64,000 bases of DNA. Origin: Saccharothrix luteola (GTDB taxonomy: Bacteria > Actinomycetota > Actinomycetes > Mycobacteriales > Pseudonocardiaceae). The translations under genes were made by a program, and so were the position numbers. The DNA is taken from assembly GCF_020859565.1 (NCBI RefSeq), contig NZ_JAJHUO010000016.1, positions 135,269-199,268 on the forward strand, given 5' to 3'. Below are positions 7,621 to 15,194 of this stretch, one piece after another. Positions within the stretch are counted from its first letter, which is position 1. Every line of letters starts with the position of its first letter. The notes under the pieces are model-generated. The model saw only the letters and a program-made list of their open reading frames with translations, was not told where the DNA came from and searched no databases.

Positions 7621-8903
7621 TGCGCACCGTGCGACTGGCCTACGGCGAGACCGGGCTCGACCTGCGGGTCGACCCGGAGGTGACCACCGTGGTGACACCG
7701 AGGCACCGCCAGGCCACCGAAGCGCCGCGGGAGATCCTCCGCCGCGCGCTGCGGACGCCGGTCGCGGGCCCGCCGCTGCGGGAACGCGTGCGCCCCGGGC
7801 AGACCGTGGCGATCTCCGCCTGCGACGGGACGCGTCCGCAGCCCCGGGAGCTGATGATCCCGGCCATCCTGGAGGAGCTGGACGGCCTGGTCGACCTCGA
7901 CGACGTCGTGGTGCTGGTCGCCACGGGGACGCACCGGGGCAACACGGACGCCGAGCTGCGCCGGATGTTCGGCGACGAGGTGGTCGACTCGGTGCGGATC
8001 GTCAACCACGACGCCCGTGACCGCGGCGGCCTGACGTGGGTGGGCGAGTTCGGCGCGGACGTGCCCGTGTGGCTCAACAGCGAGTGGGTCGACGCCGACG
8101 TGCGCATCACCACCGGTTTCGTGGAGCCGCACTTCTTCGCCGGCTTCTCGGGTGGCCCGAAGCTCGTCGCGCCGGGCCTGGCGGCGCTGGAAACGGTGCT
8201 CGTGCTGCACGACGCCCGCCGGATCGGCGACCCGCGGGCGACGTGGGGGATCGTCGAGGGCAACCCGGTGCACGACGACGTGCGCGCCATCGCGGACGCC
8301 ACTGGCGTGACGTTCGGCTTCGACGTGGTCCTCAACCAGGACAAGGAGGTCGTCGCCGCGTTCGGCGGAGACCTCCTCGCCATGCACGCCGAGGCGGTGC
8401 GCACCGCCCGCGAGGTCGCCATGCGGCCCGTGCCGCGGCCGTTCGACGTCGTGGTGACCACCAACTCCGGCTATCCGCTCGACCAGAACCTCTACCAGTC
8501 GGTGAAGGGCATGTCGGCCGCCTACCAGGTGGTCAAGCCGGGCGGCACGATCGTGTGCGCCGCGGAGTGCCGGGACGGCTTCCCCGACCACGGCTCCTAC
8601 CGCGAGGTGCTGGCCTCGGCCGCGTCGCCCGAGGCGCTGCTCGCGGAGATCTCCGCGAGGCCGGTCACCGTGCCCGACCAGTGGCAGGTCCAGATCCAGG
8701 CGCGCATCCAGGCCGATTGCCGGGTCGTCATGCACACGTCCCACCTCAGCGACGCCGAGCTGGCCACCGCCCACCTGCGGCAGACCTCGGACATCTCCGC
8801 GACCGTCGCCGAAGCCCTGGCCGCCGCCGGACCCGACGCCCGGCTGTGCGTGCTGCCCGAAGGCCCGCAGACGATCCCCTACGTCGACGGGCCGCACCGG
8901 TGA
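7620..8903 (+). CDS. LarA-like nickel-dependent 2-hydroxyacid racemase/epimerase (DUF2088)
   Basis: A 427-residue LarA-superfamily enzyme. The N-terminal domain has SACDGTRPQPRE and ATGTHRGN (catalytic His region). The segment EPHFFAGFSGGPK places Lys at residue 181, matching the lysine that is covalently linked to the nickel-pincer (NPN) cofactor in lactate racemase. The C-terminal domain begins near NSGYPLDQNLYQSVKGM. The superfamily interconverts C2 epimers of 2-hydroxyacids by hydride abstraction; known members act on lactate, malate, aryl-lactates and gluconate. A lactonase and a glycerate kinase as flanking genes favour a sugar acid or glycerate over lactate (inference). larB, larC and larE are in the same operon. 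Confidence 0.88.
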   Translation: MRTVRLAYGETGLDLRVDPEVTTVVTPRHRQATEAPREILRRALRTPVAGPPLRERVRPGQTVAISACDGTRPQPRELMIPAILEELDGLVDLDDVVVLVATGTHRGNTDAELRRMFGDEVVDSVRIVNHDARDRGGLTWVGEFGADVPVWLNSEWVDADVRITTGFVEPHFFAGFSGGPKLVAPGLAALETVLVLHDARRIGDPRATWGIVEGNPVHDDVRAIADATGVTFGFDVVLNQDKEVVAAFGGDLLAMHAEAVRTAREVAMRPVPRPFDVVVTTNSGYPLDQNLYQSVKGMSAAYQVVKPGGTIVCAAECRDGFPDHGSYREVLASAASPEALLAEISARPVTVPDQWQVQIQARIQADCRVVMHTSHLSDAELATAHLRQTSDISATVAEALAAAGPDARLCVLPEGPQTIPYVDGPHR

Positions 8904-10042
8904 ACGGGACGGTCCTGGTCTGCCTGGACAAGTTCCGGGGTTCCCTCACCGCCGAGCAGGCCTGCGGGCACGTCGTCGACGGCGTGGCGGACGCGGGCGG
9001 CCGGGCGGTGGCGATGCCCGTCGCCGACGGCGGCGAGGGCACCGTGGCGGCGTTGGTGCGCGCCGGCTACGAGGAGGTGCGCGTCGAGGTCACCGGGCCC
9101 ACGGGCGAACCGGTGCGGGCCGCGTTCGCGGTGCGGGGTGAACGCGCGGTGGTCGAGCTGGCCCAGGCCAGCGGGTTGGACGTGCTGCCCGACGGCTGGC
9201 TCGCGCCGCTCACCGCGGACACCTGCGGCACCGGCGAGCTGATCCGCGCCGCGCTCGACCGCGGCTGTCGCGACATCGTGCTCGCCGTGGGCGGCAGTGC
9301 CACGACGGACGGGGGAGCGGGCCTGCTGCGCGCCCTGGGCGCACGCGTCACCGGCGCCTCGGGCGAGCCGATCGGCCCCGGCGGCGCGGCGTTGACCGGC
9401 GCGGCGCGCGTCGACCTGTCCGGGCTGGACCCGAGGCTGGCGCTCGCGCGGGTGACGTTGGCCTCCGACGTGGACAACCCGCTGACCGGGCCGAACGGCG
9501 CCGCCGCGGTGTTCGCGCCGCAGAAGGGCGCGACACCCCGGGACGTGGCGGTGCTGGAGCGAGGGCTCCGTCGGTTCGCCGCCGTCGTGGCGGAGGAGAT
9601 CGGGCGGGACCTGAGCGGGGAACCCGGCGCGGGCGCGGCCGGTGGCGCCGGGTTCGCGGCGCTGGCCGCCCTCGACGCCCGGCGCACGTCGGGTGCCGAC
9701 TTCGTGCTGCGCGCGATCGGCGTCGAGGACGCGTTGCGCGAGGCCTCGCTCGTCGTGGTCGGCGAAGGCCGGTTCGACGAGCAGAGCCTGCGGGGCAAGG
9801 CGCCTATCGGCGTGGCCGAGGCGGCACGGCGGCACGGCGTGCCGGTCGTGGTGGTCGCCGGCGAGGTGCGGCTCACCGCCGAACGGCTGCGCGAGGTCGG
9901 CGTGGTCGCCGCCTGGTCGCTGCTGGAGCGCGCGGGCGACGTGGACACGGCGATGCGACAGGCGCCCGCGCTGCTCAGGGCGATCGGGAGCGAGCTCCTC
10001 GCGCACGCGCCCTCCACCGTCACGCAGGGAGTGCGACCATGA
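8900..10042 (+). CDS. Glycerate 2-kinase, type I (GlxK/GarK family)
   Basis: A 380-residue kinase of the Gly_kinase family. Diagnostic motifs are the N-terminal DKFRGSLTAEQACGHV, VADGGEGTVAALV, LAVGGSATTDGGAGLLRALG and the C-terminal VGEGRFDEQSLRGKAP. It phosphorylates D-glycerate, usually at C2, feeding glycolysis. It sits between larA and larB in a run of 4-base overlaps, implying a stoichiometric link with the nickel enzyme. Either the epimerase converts L- to D-glycerate, or glycerate is the end product of the sugar-acid route. GTG start overlaps the larA stop. Confidence 0.9.
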   Translation: MNGTVLVCLDKFRGSLTAEQACGHVVDGVADAGGRAVAMPVADGGEGTVAALVRAGYEEVRVEVTGPTGEPVRAAFAVRGERAVVELAQASGLDVLPDGWLAPLTADTCGTGELIRAALDRGCRDIVLAVGGSATTDGGAGLLRALGARVTGASGEPIGPGGAALTGAARVDLSGLDPRLALARVTLASDVDNPLTGPNGAAAVFAPQKGATPRDVAVLERGLRRFAAVVAEEIGRDLSGEPGAGAAGGAGFAALAALDARRTSGADFVLRAIGVEDALREASLVVVGEGRFDEQSLRGKAPIGVAEAARRHGVPVVVVAGEVRLTAERLREVGVVAAWSLLERAGDVDTAMRQAPALLRAIGSELLAHAPSTVTQGVRP

Positions 10043-10722
10043 CCGGACCGGGTGCGGTCGACCTCGGCTTCGCCAGGGTCGACGTGGATCGCGAAGCACG
10101 CCAAGGGCTGCCCGAGGTGATCTACGGCAGCGGGAAGACGCCCGAGCAGATCAGCGGGATCGTGCGGACGTTGTTGCGGCACAACGACGGTCCGGTGCTG
10201 GCCACGCGGGTGGAACCCGACGCGGCGGCGTCCGTGCTGGCCGCCGTGCCCGACGGCGCCCACGACCGCGAGGCGCGCCTGCTGACCTGGCGCCCGGCCG
10301 CGCCGACCGGGTTCGACGTGGTCGTCGCCGCGGCGGGCACGGCCGACCTGCCGGTGGCGCGGGAGGCCGCCGCCGTCGCGACCGCCGTGGGCCTCGGCGT
10401 CACCACCGTCACCGATGTCGGTGTGGCCGGGCTGCACCGGCTGCTGGCCGAGCAGCACCGGCTGCGGGCCGCGGACACCGTCATCGTGGTCGCGGGCATG
10501 GAAGGCGCGTTGGCGAGCGCGATCGGCGGTCTGGTCGCGTGCCCGGTGGTGGCCGTGCCCACCTCGACCGGTTACGGCGCCGGGCTGGAGGGCATCACCG
10601 CGTTGCTGGCCATGCACGCGTCCTGCGCGGCGGGCATCACCGTGGTGAACATCGACTCGGGCTTCGGCGCCGCGATGGCCGCGTTCCGGCTCGCCCGCGT
10701 GGTGGGGCGGAGGACGACGTGA
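10039..10722 (+). CDS. larB: LarB, pyridinium-3,5-biscarboxylate mononucleotide synthase
   Basis: A 227-residue PurE/AIR-carboxylase-like protein. LarB carboxylates and hydrolyses nicotinic acid adenine dinucleotide to make the NPN precursor. The fold is recognisable from VVVAAAGTADLPVAREA, TDVGVAGLHRLL, VVAGMEGALASAIGGL, VPTSTGYGAGLEG and NIDSGFGAA; the N-terminal DVDREARQGLPEVIYGSGKT is the LarB signature. ATG overlaps the kinase stop (ATGA). Part of the complete larB-larC-larE set, so the cell can make the cofactor for the adjacent LarA-like enzyme. Confidence 0.93.
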   Translation: MTGPGAVDLGFARVDVDREARQGLPEVIYGSGKTPEQISGIVRTLLRHNDGPVLATRVEPDAAASVLAAVPDGAHDREARLLTWRPAAPTGFDVVVAAAGTADLPVAREAAAVATAVGLGVTTVTDVGVAGLHRLLAEQHRLRAADTVIVVAGMEGALASAIGGLVACPVVAVPTSTGYGAGLEGITALLAMHASCAAGITVVNIDSGFGAAMAAFRLARVVGRRTT

Positions 10723-11867
10723 GCAAGGTGTGCTTGATCTCGCCGTTCACCGGGCTGGCCGGTGACATGCTGCTGGCCGCGCTGGTGGACGCGGGCGCAC
10801 CGCCGGCCGCGATCCGGGCTGCCGTCGCCGACACCGGCCTGACCGGCTGGGACCTCACCGTCGACCCGGTGCTCACGCACGGGCTCACCGGTCGCCGGGC
10901 CGTCGTGTCGGTGTCCGACGACGCGACGAGCCGCAAGGCGGGCGAGCTGATCGCCATGGCGTCCAGGGTGCGCGAACGGGAGGTCGCCGACACCGCGGTC
11001 GCCGCGCTGCGGGCCATCGCCGAGGTCGAGGGACGCCTGCACGGCGAGGACCCCGACCAGGTGCACCTGCACGAGCTCGGCGGTCACGACACCCTCGTCG
11101 ACGTGGTCGGCGTGGCCGCCGCGCTGCACGCGTTGGACGTGCGGGCCGTGCACTGCGAGGCGTTGCCGATCGGCGCCGGGTCGGTCCGCACGGCGCACGG
11201 GGTGCTGCCGTGCCCGGCGCCGGCGACCTCGGCGCTGCTGCGGGGCGCGAAGGTCGTGGGCACGACCCTGTCCGGTGAGACCGTGACGCCGACCGCCGCG
11301 GCGCTGCTGCTCGCGATCGGCGCCGACTACGGTCCCGTGCCGGAGATGCGCCTGGCGGCCACCGGGTACGGCGTCGGCACCAGGACGCTGCCCGACCGGC
11401 CGAACGTGGCCGTGGTCCGGCTCGGTGACCGGGAGGCCGCGCAGGTGCGCGACCTGGTGGTGCTGGAGACCAACCTCGACGACGTCACCGGCGAGGTCCT
11501 CGGGCACGTCGTCGCCCTGCTGCTGGACTCGGGCGCGCTGGACAGCTGGATCACCCCGGCCACGATGAAGAAGGGCCGACCGGGTCACGTGCTGCACGCG
11601 TTGGCGACACCGGAGTCCGCGGACGGGATCGAACGGCGGATGCTGGTGGAGACGGGCAGCCTCGGCGTGCGGCGGACCGGCGTGCGGCGCACCGCGCTGC
11701 CCCGGACCACCGACACCGTCCACGTCCACGGGATGCCGGTGCGCCGCAAGCACGGACCACACCACGGCAAGCCGGAGTACGACGACGCCGTCGCCGTCGC
11801 CCGGCGGACGGGCCTGCCGCTGCGCACCGTGCTCGCCCTGGCCGCCGAAAGCCCAGAGGAGCACTGA
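10719..11867 (+). CDS. larC: LarC, nickel insertion enzyme for the NPN cofactor
   Basis: A 382-residue LarC. It inserts Ni(II) into the bis-thiocarboxylated pyridinium in a CTP-dependent reaction. Motifs: the start SPFTGLAGDMLLAALVDAG, the His-rich QVHLHELGGHDTLVDVVG, the middle VLETNLDDVTGEVLG, the C-terminal LetA-like block ending KHGPHHGKPEYDDAVAVAR. In Lactiplantibacillus larC is split in two ORFs joined by frameshifting; here it is one uninterrupted frame. GTG start overlaps the larB stop; its stop overlaps the larE ATG. Confidence 0.93.
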   Translation: MSKVCLISPFTGLAGDMLLAALVDAGAPPAAIRAAVADTGLTGWDLTVDPVLTHGLTGRRAVVSVSDDATSRKAGELIAMASRVREREVADTAVAALRAIAEVEGRLHGEDPDQVHLHELGGHDTLVDVVGVAAALHALDVRAVHCEALPIGAGSVRTAHGVLPCPAPATSALLRGAKVVGTTLSGETVTPTAAALLLAIGADYGPVPEMRLAATGYGVGTRTLPDRPNVAVVRLGDREAAQVRDLVVLETNLDDVTGEVLGHVVALLLDSGALDSWITPATMKKGRPGHVLHALATPESADGIERRMLVETGSLGVRRTGVRRTALPRTTDTVHVHGMPVRRKHGPHHGKPEYDDAVAVARRTGLPLRTVLALAAESPEEH

Positions 11868-12676
11868 TGGACACCGGCACCACCGCCGCCCGGCTCGTGG
11901 CGCACCTGACCGGCATCGGCCCGGTCGCCGTCGCCTTCTCCGGCGGCGTGGACTCCGCGCTCGTGCTCGCCGCCGCCGCGCGCGCCCTGGGACCCGACGC
12001 GGTGCTCGCCGTCACCGCCGACTCCGCGAGCCTGGCCGCCGTGGAGCTGGCGGCCGCGGTCGCGTTCGCCGAAGGCCTCGGCGTCCGCCACGTCACGCCG
12101 GGGACCGCGGAGCTGGACAACCCCGCGTACGCGGCGAACGGCCGGGACCGCTGCTACTTCTGCAAGTCCACCGTGCTCGACACCATCACCGCCGTCGCCC
12201 GCGAGCACGGCCTGGCCTCGGTGGCGACCGGGGTGAACGCCGACGACGCGCGCGATCCGTTCCGGCCGGGCATCCGCGCGGGCGACGAGATCGGCGTGCG
12301 CACCCCGTTGCGCGACCTCGGGATGACCAAGGCCGACGTCCGCGCGGTGAGCCGCCACTGGGCGCTGTCCACCTGGGACAAGCCGGCGATGCCGTGCCTG
12401 GCGAGCCGGGTGCGCTACGGCGTGGCGATCACCCCCTCGCGCCTGGCGCGGGTGGAACGCGCCGAGGCGGCGGTTCGGGCGTGGCTGGTGAGCGCGGGGA
12501 CACCGAGCTGGGACCTGCGCGTGCGCGACCTCGGTGACGTCGGGCGGGTCGAGCTCGACCCGGACCTGGTCGACCGGCCCGGCATCGGCCCCGCGCTCAC
12601 CGAGGTCGTGCGAGCGGCGGGGTTCGAGGGCGTCGAACTGGCGGTGTTCCGGTCGGGCGTGCTCAACCACGAGTGA
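11867..12676 (+). CDS. larE: LarE, sulfur transferase for the NPN cofactor (three-cysteine type)
   Basis: A 269-residue PP-loop protein. The ATP pyrophosphatase loop SGGVDS is at residues 25-30. Cysteines 96 and 99 form a CxxC (RCYFCKSTV) and Cys177 lies in MPCLASRVRYG, the position of the sulfur-donating cysteine in LarE. Enzymes with only the last cysteine sacrifice its sulfur, whereas three-cysteine LarEs are reported to hold an iron-sulfur cluster that can pass sulfur repeatedly. This protein has all three. Last gene of the operon; the convergent flavoprotein gene follows after 56 bases. Confidence 0.92.
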   Translation: MDTGTTAARLVAHLTGIGPVAVAFSGGVDSALVLAAAARALGPDAVLAVTADSASLAAVELAAAVAFAEGLGVRHVTPGTAELDNPAYAANGRDRCYFCKSTVLDTITAVAREHGLASVATGVNADDARDPFRPGIRAGDEIGVRTPLRDLGMTKADVRAVSRHWALSTWDKPAMPCLASRVRYGVAITPSRLARVERAEAAVRAWLVSAGTPSWDLRVRDLGDVGRVELDPDLVDRPGIGPALTEVVRAAGFEGVELAVFRSGVLNHE

Positions 12677-12732
12677 GCCCGCCGACCCCGGTCCGGGAGC
12701 TGACGTCGCCGGCGCGGGAGTCGGGGGAGGGC

Positions 12733-13878
12733 CTACTCGGGCTGGTCGCGCGGCGCGAGCATGGCGTCGGCTCCGATGTGGTTGAGGCAGAACTCCACCG
12801 AGTGGGCCATCAGCCAGCCGGCCTGCGCGTCGCGGAAGATCCGCTGGATCGGCGAGGTGGCGACGAAGCCGGACCCGCCACCGACCTGGAGGCACAGTTG
12901 CGCGACGTCGCGGGCGACCTGGTTCGCCGTGGGCTTCGCGCGCATCGCGGAGGGCAGGAAGAGTGGCGAGTCCTGGTCGGCGAGCCAGGCGGTGTGGTGG
13001 GCGACCAGCGCGGCGGCTTCGAGCCGGAGCACGGCGTCGGCGACCTCGAACTGGAGGCGCTGCTCGGCCGCCAGGGGTTGGCCGGTGGACGGCAGGGTCC
13101 GGGTGCGCGCGTAGCGGATGAGCGTGTCCAGCGCGGTGTCGGCGATGCCGAGTGAGAGCCACGCCAGCCCCGCGGCGATGTGGTTGGGCTTGGGCCGGGG
13201 GGACGGTGGGCACCGCCGGTCGGAGCGGAGCACGGTGCCGTTCAGCCCCACGAGCTGGCTGCGGGTGGCGCGCAGTCCCAGGGTGTCCTGTGGTTCGAAG
13301 GTCACGGTGTGGTCGGGTTCGAGCCCGAACAGCGTCGGTTGCCCGTCCACGAGCGCGTTGACGAGGAAGTGGTCGGCGATCTCGCAGCCGGACACGAACC
13401 GCTTCGCGCCCGTGAGCCGGTACCCGCCGTCGACGGGTTCGGCGACCTGCTGGGGTGTGAGGAACTGGTTGCCGCCCGAGGGTTCGGACAGGGCGTTGGC
13501 GAAGCGGCGTCCCGCGATGAGCTCGTCGGCGTAGTACCGGGCCACGTCGGGGGTGGAGTGGCGCACGAGGCCTTCGGCGGCGCCGATGTGCATGAGCCAC
13601 ACGCAGGCGGTGGACGGGTCCGCCGCGCTGAGGACCCGCAGGATCGCGCCGACCGTGCGGTAGCTGAGCGACTGCCCGCCCCACTCCCGCGGCAGGGTGG
13701 CCTGGTCGAGACCGGCGGCGTGCAGTGCCCGCAGGTTCGCGACCGGCAGGTGCGCGGTCCGGTCGAACTCGTCGGTGGTGGCGGCGAAACCGGTGGCCAG
13801 TTCGGTGGCGACCCGGACCCACGACTGCTCGTCCGGGGGCGGGCCGAGTGGGTGGTCGTCGGGCATCGGCATGGTCAT
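12733..13878 (-). CDS. Acyl-CoA dehydrogenase family flavoprotein
   Basis: A 381-residue protein with the acyl-CoA dehydrogenase layout: helical N-domain (LPREWGGQSLSYRTVGAIL), beta middle domain (ALSEPSGGNQF, GYRLTGAKRFVSGCEIADHF) and helical C-domain (GLAWLSLGIADTALD; LQVGGGSGFVATSPIQRIFRD). It should bind FAD. The usual catalytic glutamate is not obvious, and this subgroup also contains flavin-dependent hydroxylases and desulfurisation-type monooxygenases, so the reaction is open. Start set at the ATG at 13878; a second in-frame ATG follows 6 bases later. The gene stands alone, convergent with larE and divergent from the GH43 gene. Confidence 0.78.
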   Translation of the reverse strand: MTMPMPDDHPLGPPPDEQSWVRVATELATGFAATTDEFDRTAHLPVANLRALHAAGLDQATLPREWGGQSLSYRTVGAILRVLSAADPSTACVWLMHIGAAEGLVRHSTPDVARYYADELIAGRRFANALSEPSGGNQFLTPQQVAEPVDGGYRLTGAKRFVSGCEIADHFLVNALVDGQPTLFGLEPDHTVTFEPQDTLGLRATRSQLVGLNGTVLRSDRRCPPSPRPKPNHIAAGLAWLSLGIADTALDTLIRYARTRTLPSTGQPLAAEQRLQFEVADAVLRLEAAALVAHHTAWLADQDSPLFLPSAMRAKPTANQVARDVAQLCLQVGGGSGFVATSPIQRIFRDAQAGWLMAHSVEFCLNHIGADAMLAPRDQPE

Positions 13879-14001
13879 GGGTGCAGATCCTCCCGCATCG
13901 ACCCGGACTCGTCGGCCACTGTTGACGATGCGCCCCTTGGTTCCGTAGACCGGAGGACGACGGTGCCACGGGACCCGTCACCCCTCGACGGAGGACGGCA
14001 G

Positions 14002-15036
14002 ATGGCCTACACCTCGATCAGACCCGGTCAGGTCTGGTTGGACACCGACGGCAACCGGATCCAGGCCCACGGCGGCTCGGTCCTGCACCTCGACGGCACC
14101 TTCTACTGGTACGGCGAGAACAAGGAGAAGACCAAGCCGGGCAACGGCGTCTGGCACTGGGGCGTCCGGTGCTACTCGTCGACGGACCTCTACAACTGGA
14201 CCGACGAGGGCCTCGTCATCCCGCCGGTCGAGGACGACCCCGGCTCGCCGCTGCACCCCGCGCGGATGGTGGACCGGCCGCACATCGTCCGCGACGAGCG
14301 CACCGGCAAGTTCGTGTGCTGGCTGAAGATCATGGGCGCCGTCCAGACGTCGACGGTGCTCGTCGCCGACCACGTCCTGGGCCCTTACGAGATCGTGCGC
14401 ACCGGCCTGCGGCCGCTGGGGATGAGCGCGGGCGACTTCGACCTCGTCGTCGCGCCCGACGGCAAGGGCTACTACTACTTCGAGCGGGTGCACAGCGAGC
14501 TGATCTGCGCGGACCTCACCGAGGACCTCACCGACGTGACGGGGTACTACTCGACCCACTTCCCGCGCCGCCGGCCGCCCGAGGTCCGGGAAGCGCCGGC
14601 GCACTTCGAGCGCGACGGGCGGCACTACCTGTTCACCTCGGGGACCACCGGCTACTACCCGAACCGCTCGGAAGTGGCGGTGGCGGACACCTACCACGGG
14701 CCGTGGACCGTGCTCGGCGACCCGCACCCCGCGGACCCCGCGGCGACGTCGTTCCGGTCGCAGATCAGTTCGGTCTTCAAGCACCCGGCCAAGGAGGACC
14801 TGTACATCGCCCTCGCCGACCGGTGGTTGCCCGACGTCACCGCCGAGGTGGCCCAGCGGGCTCCCGACGTGTTCCGGCGGCTCTTCGCAGGCGAACCGGT
14901 CGAGTCCGACGCCGCCTTCAGCGGGACGGACTTCGACACGTCCGTCGCCGACTACGTCTGGCTGCCCGTCCGGTTCGACGGCGACCTGCCGGTCGTCGAC
15001 TGGTACGACGAGTGGCGGATCGAGGACCACCGCTGA
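14002..15036 (+). CDS. Glycoside hydrolase family 43-like five-bladed propeller protein
   Basis: A 344-residue protein with the five-bladed beta-propeller pattern of GH43/GH62-type enzymes: GGSVLHLDGTFYWYGENK opens blade 1, RPHIVRDERTGKFVCWLK (general base/pKa Asp region) follows, then GDFDLVVAPDGKGYYYFER, the glutamate-containing HYLFTSGTTGYYPNRSEV and SQISSVFKHP. No signal peptide, so it would act inside the cell on imported oligosaccharides such as arabino-, xylo- or galacto-oligomers. ATG with GGAGGA 6 bases upstream. The stop codon lies inside an inverted repeat shared with the convergent gene. Confidence 0.8.
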   Translation: MAYTSIRPGQVWLDTDGNRIQAHGGSVLHLDGTFYWYGENKEKTKPGNGVWHWGVRCYSSTDLYNWTDEGLVIPPVEDDPGSPLHPARMVDRPHIVRDERTGKFVCWLKIMGAVQTSTVLVADHVLGPYEIVRTGLRPLGMSAGDFDLVVAPDGKGYYYFERVHSELICADLTEDLTDVTGYYSTHFPRRRPPEVREAPAHFERDGRHYLFTSGTTGYYPNRSEVAVADTYHGPWTVLGDPHPADPAATSFRSQISSVFKHPAKEDLYIALADRWLPDVTAEVAQRAPDVFRRLFAGEPVESDAAFSGTDFDTSVADYVWLPVRFDGDLPVVDWYDEWRIEDHR

Positions 15037-15067
15037 CCCGGGCGCCTCGTCGGCGAGCGGTCAGCGG
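15030..15067. terminator. Bidirectional hairpin between convergent genes
   Basis: A perfect 9-bp inverted repeat CCGCTGACC / GGTCAGCGG (15030-15038 and 15059-15067) with a 20-base loop. The GH43 TGA lies in the left arm and the stop of the minus-strand small ORF in the right arm. No T-run is present, as is common for actinobacterial terminators. Confidence 0.5.
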
Positions 15068-15192
15068 GGCCGGGGTGGCGGGTGCGGTCCGCGCGGTGGG
15101 TTCAGGGCGGCGCACGTGATCACCAGTGAGACGAGGACGAGCACGGTGATCAGGGTGGTGATGAGCACGTCGAAGAGCCACTCGAAGAGCAT
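15061..15192 (-). CDS. Small single-span membrane protein downstream of terC
   Basis: A 43-residue ORF beginning 2 bases after the terC stop, with AGGA 6 bases before its ATG (within the terC stop region), so translation should be coupled. The protein starts MLFEWLFDVLI and has one strongly hydrophobic helix (about residues 4-30, full of Leu, Ile, Val, Thr) ending in Cys-Ala-Ala-Leu, then a short Pro/Arg-rich, positively charged tail suited to the cytoplasm. No family is recognised. Being in the TerC transcript, it may be a small partner of the metal exporter; this is inference. It could also be a chance ORF. Confidence 0.45.
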   Translation of the reverse strand: MLFEWLFDVLITTLITVLVLVSLVITCAALNPPRGPHPPPRPR

Positions 15193-15194
15193 GG

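Noticed and set aside
10719-11867. Programmed frameshift in larC
   Set aside because: The gene is one uninterrupted frame with all motifs; the split seen in Lactiplantibacillus is absent here.
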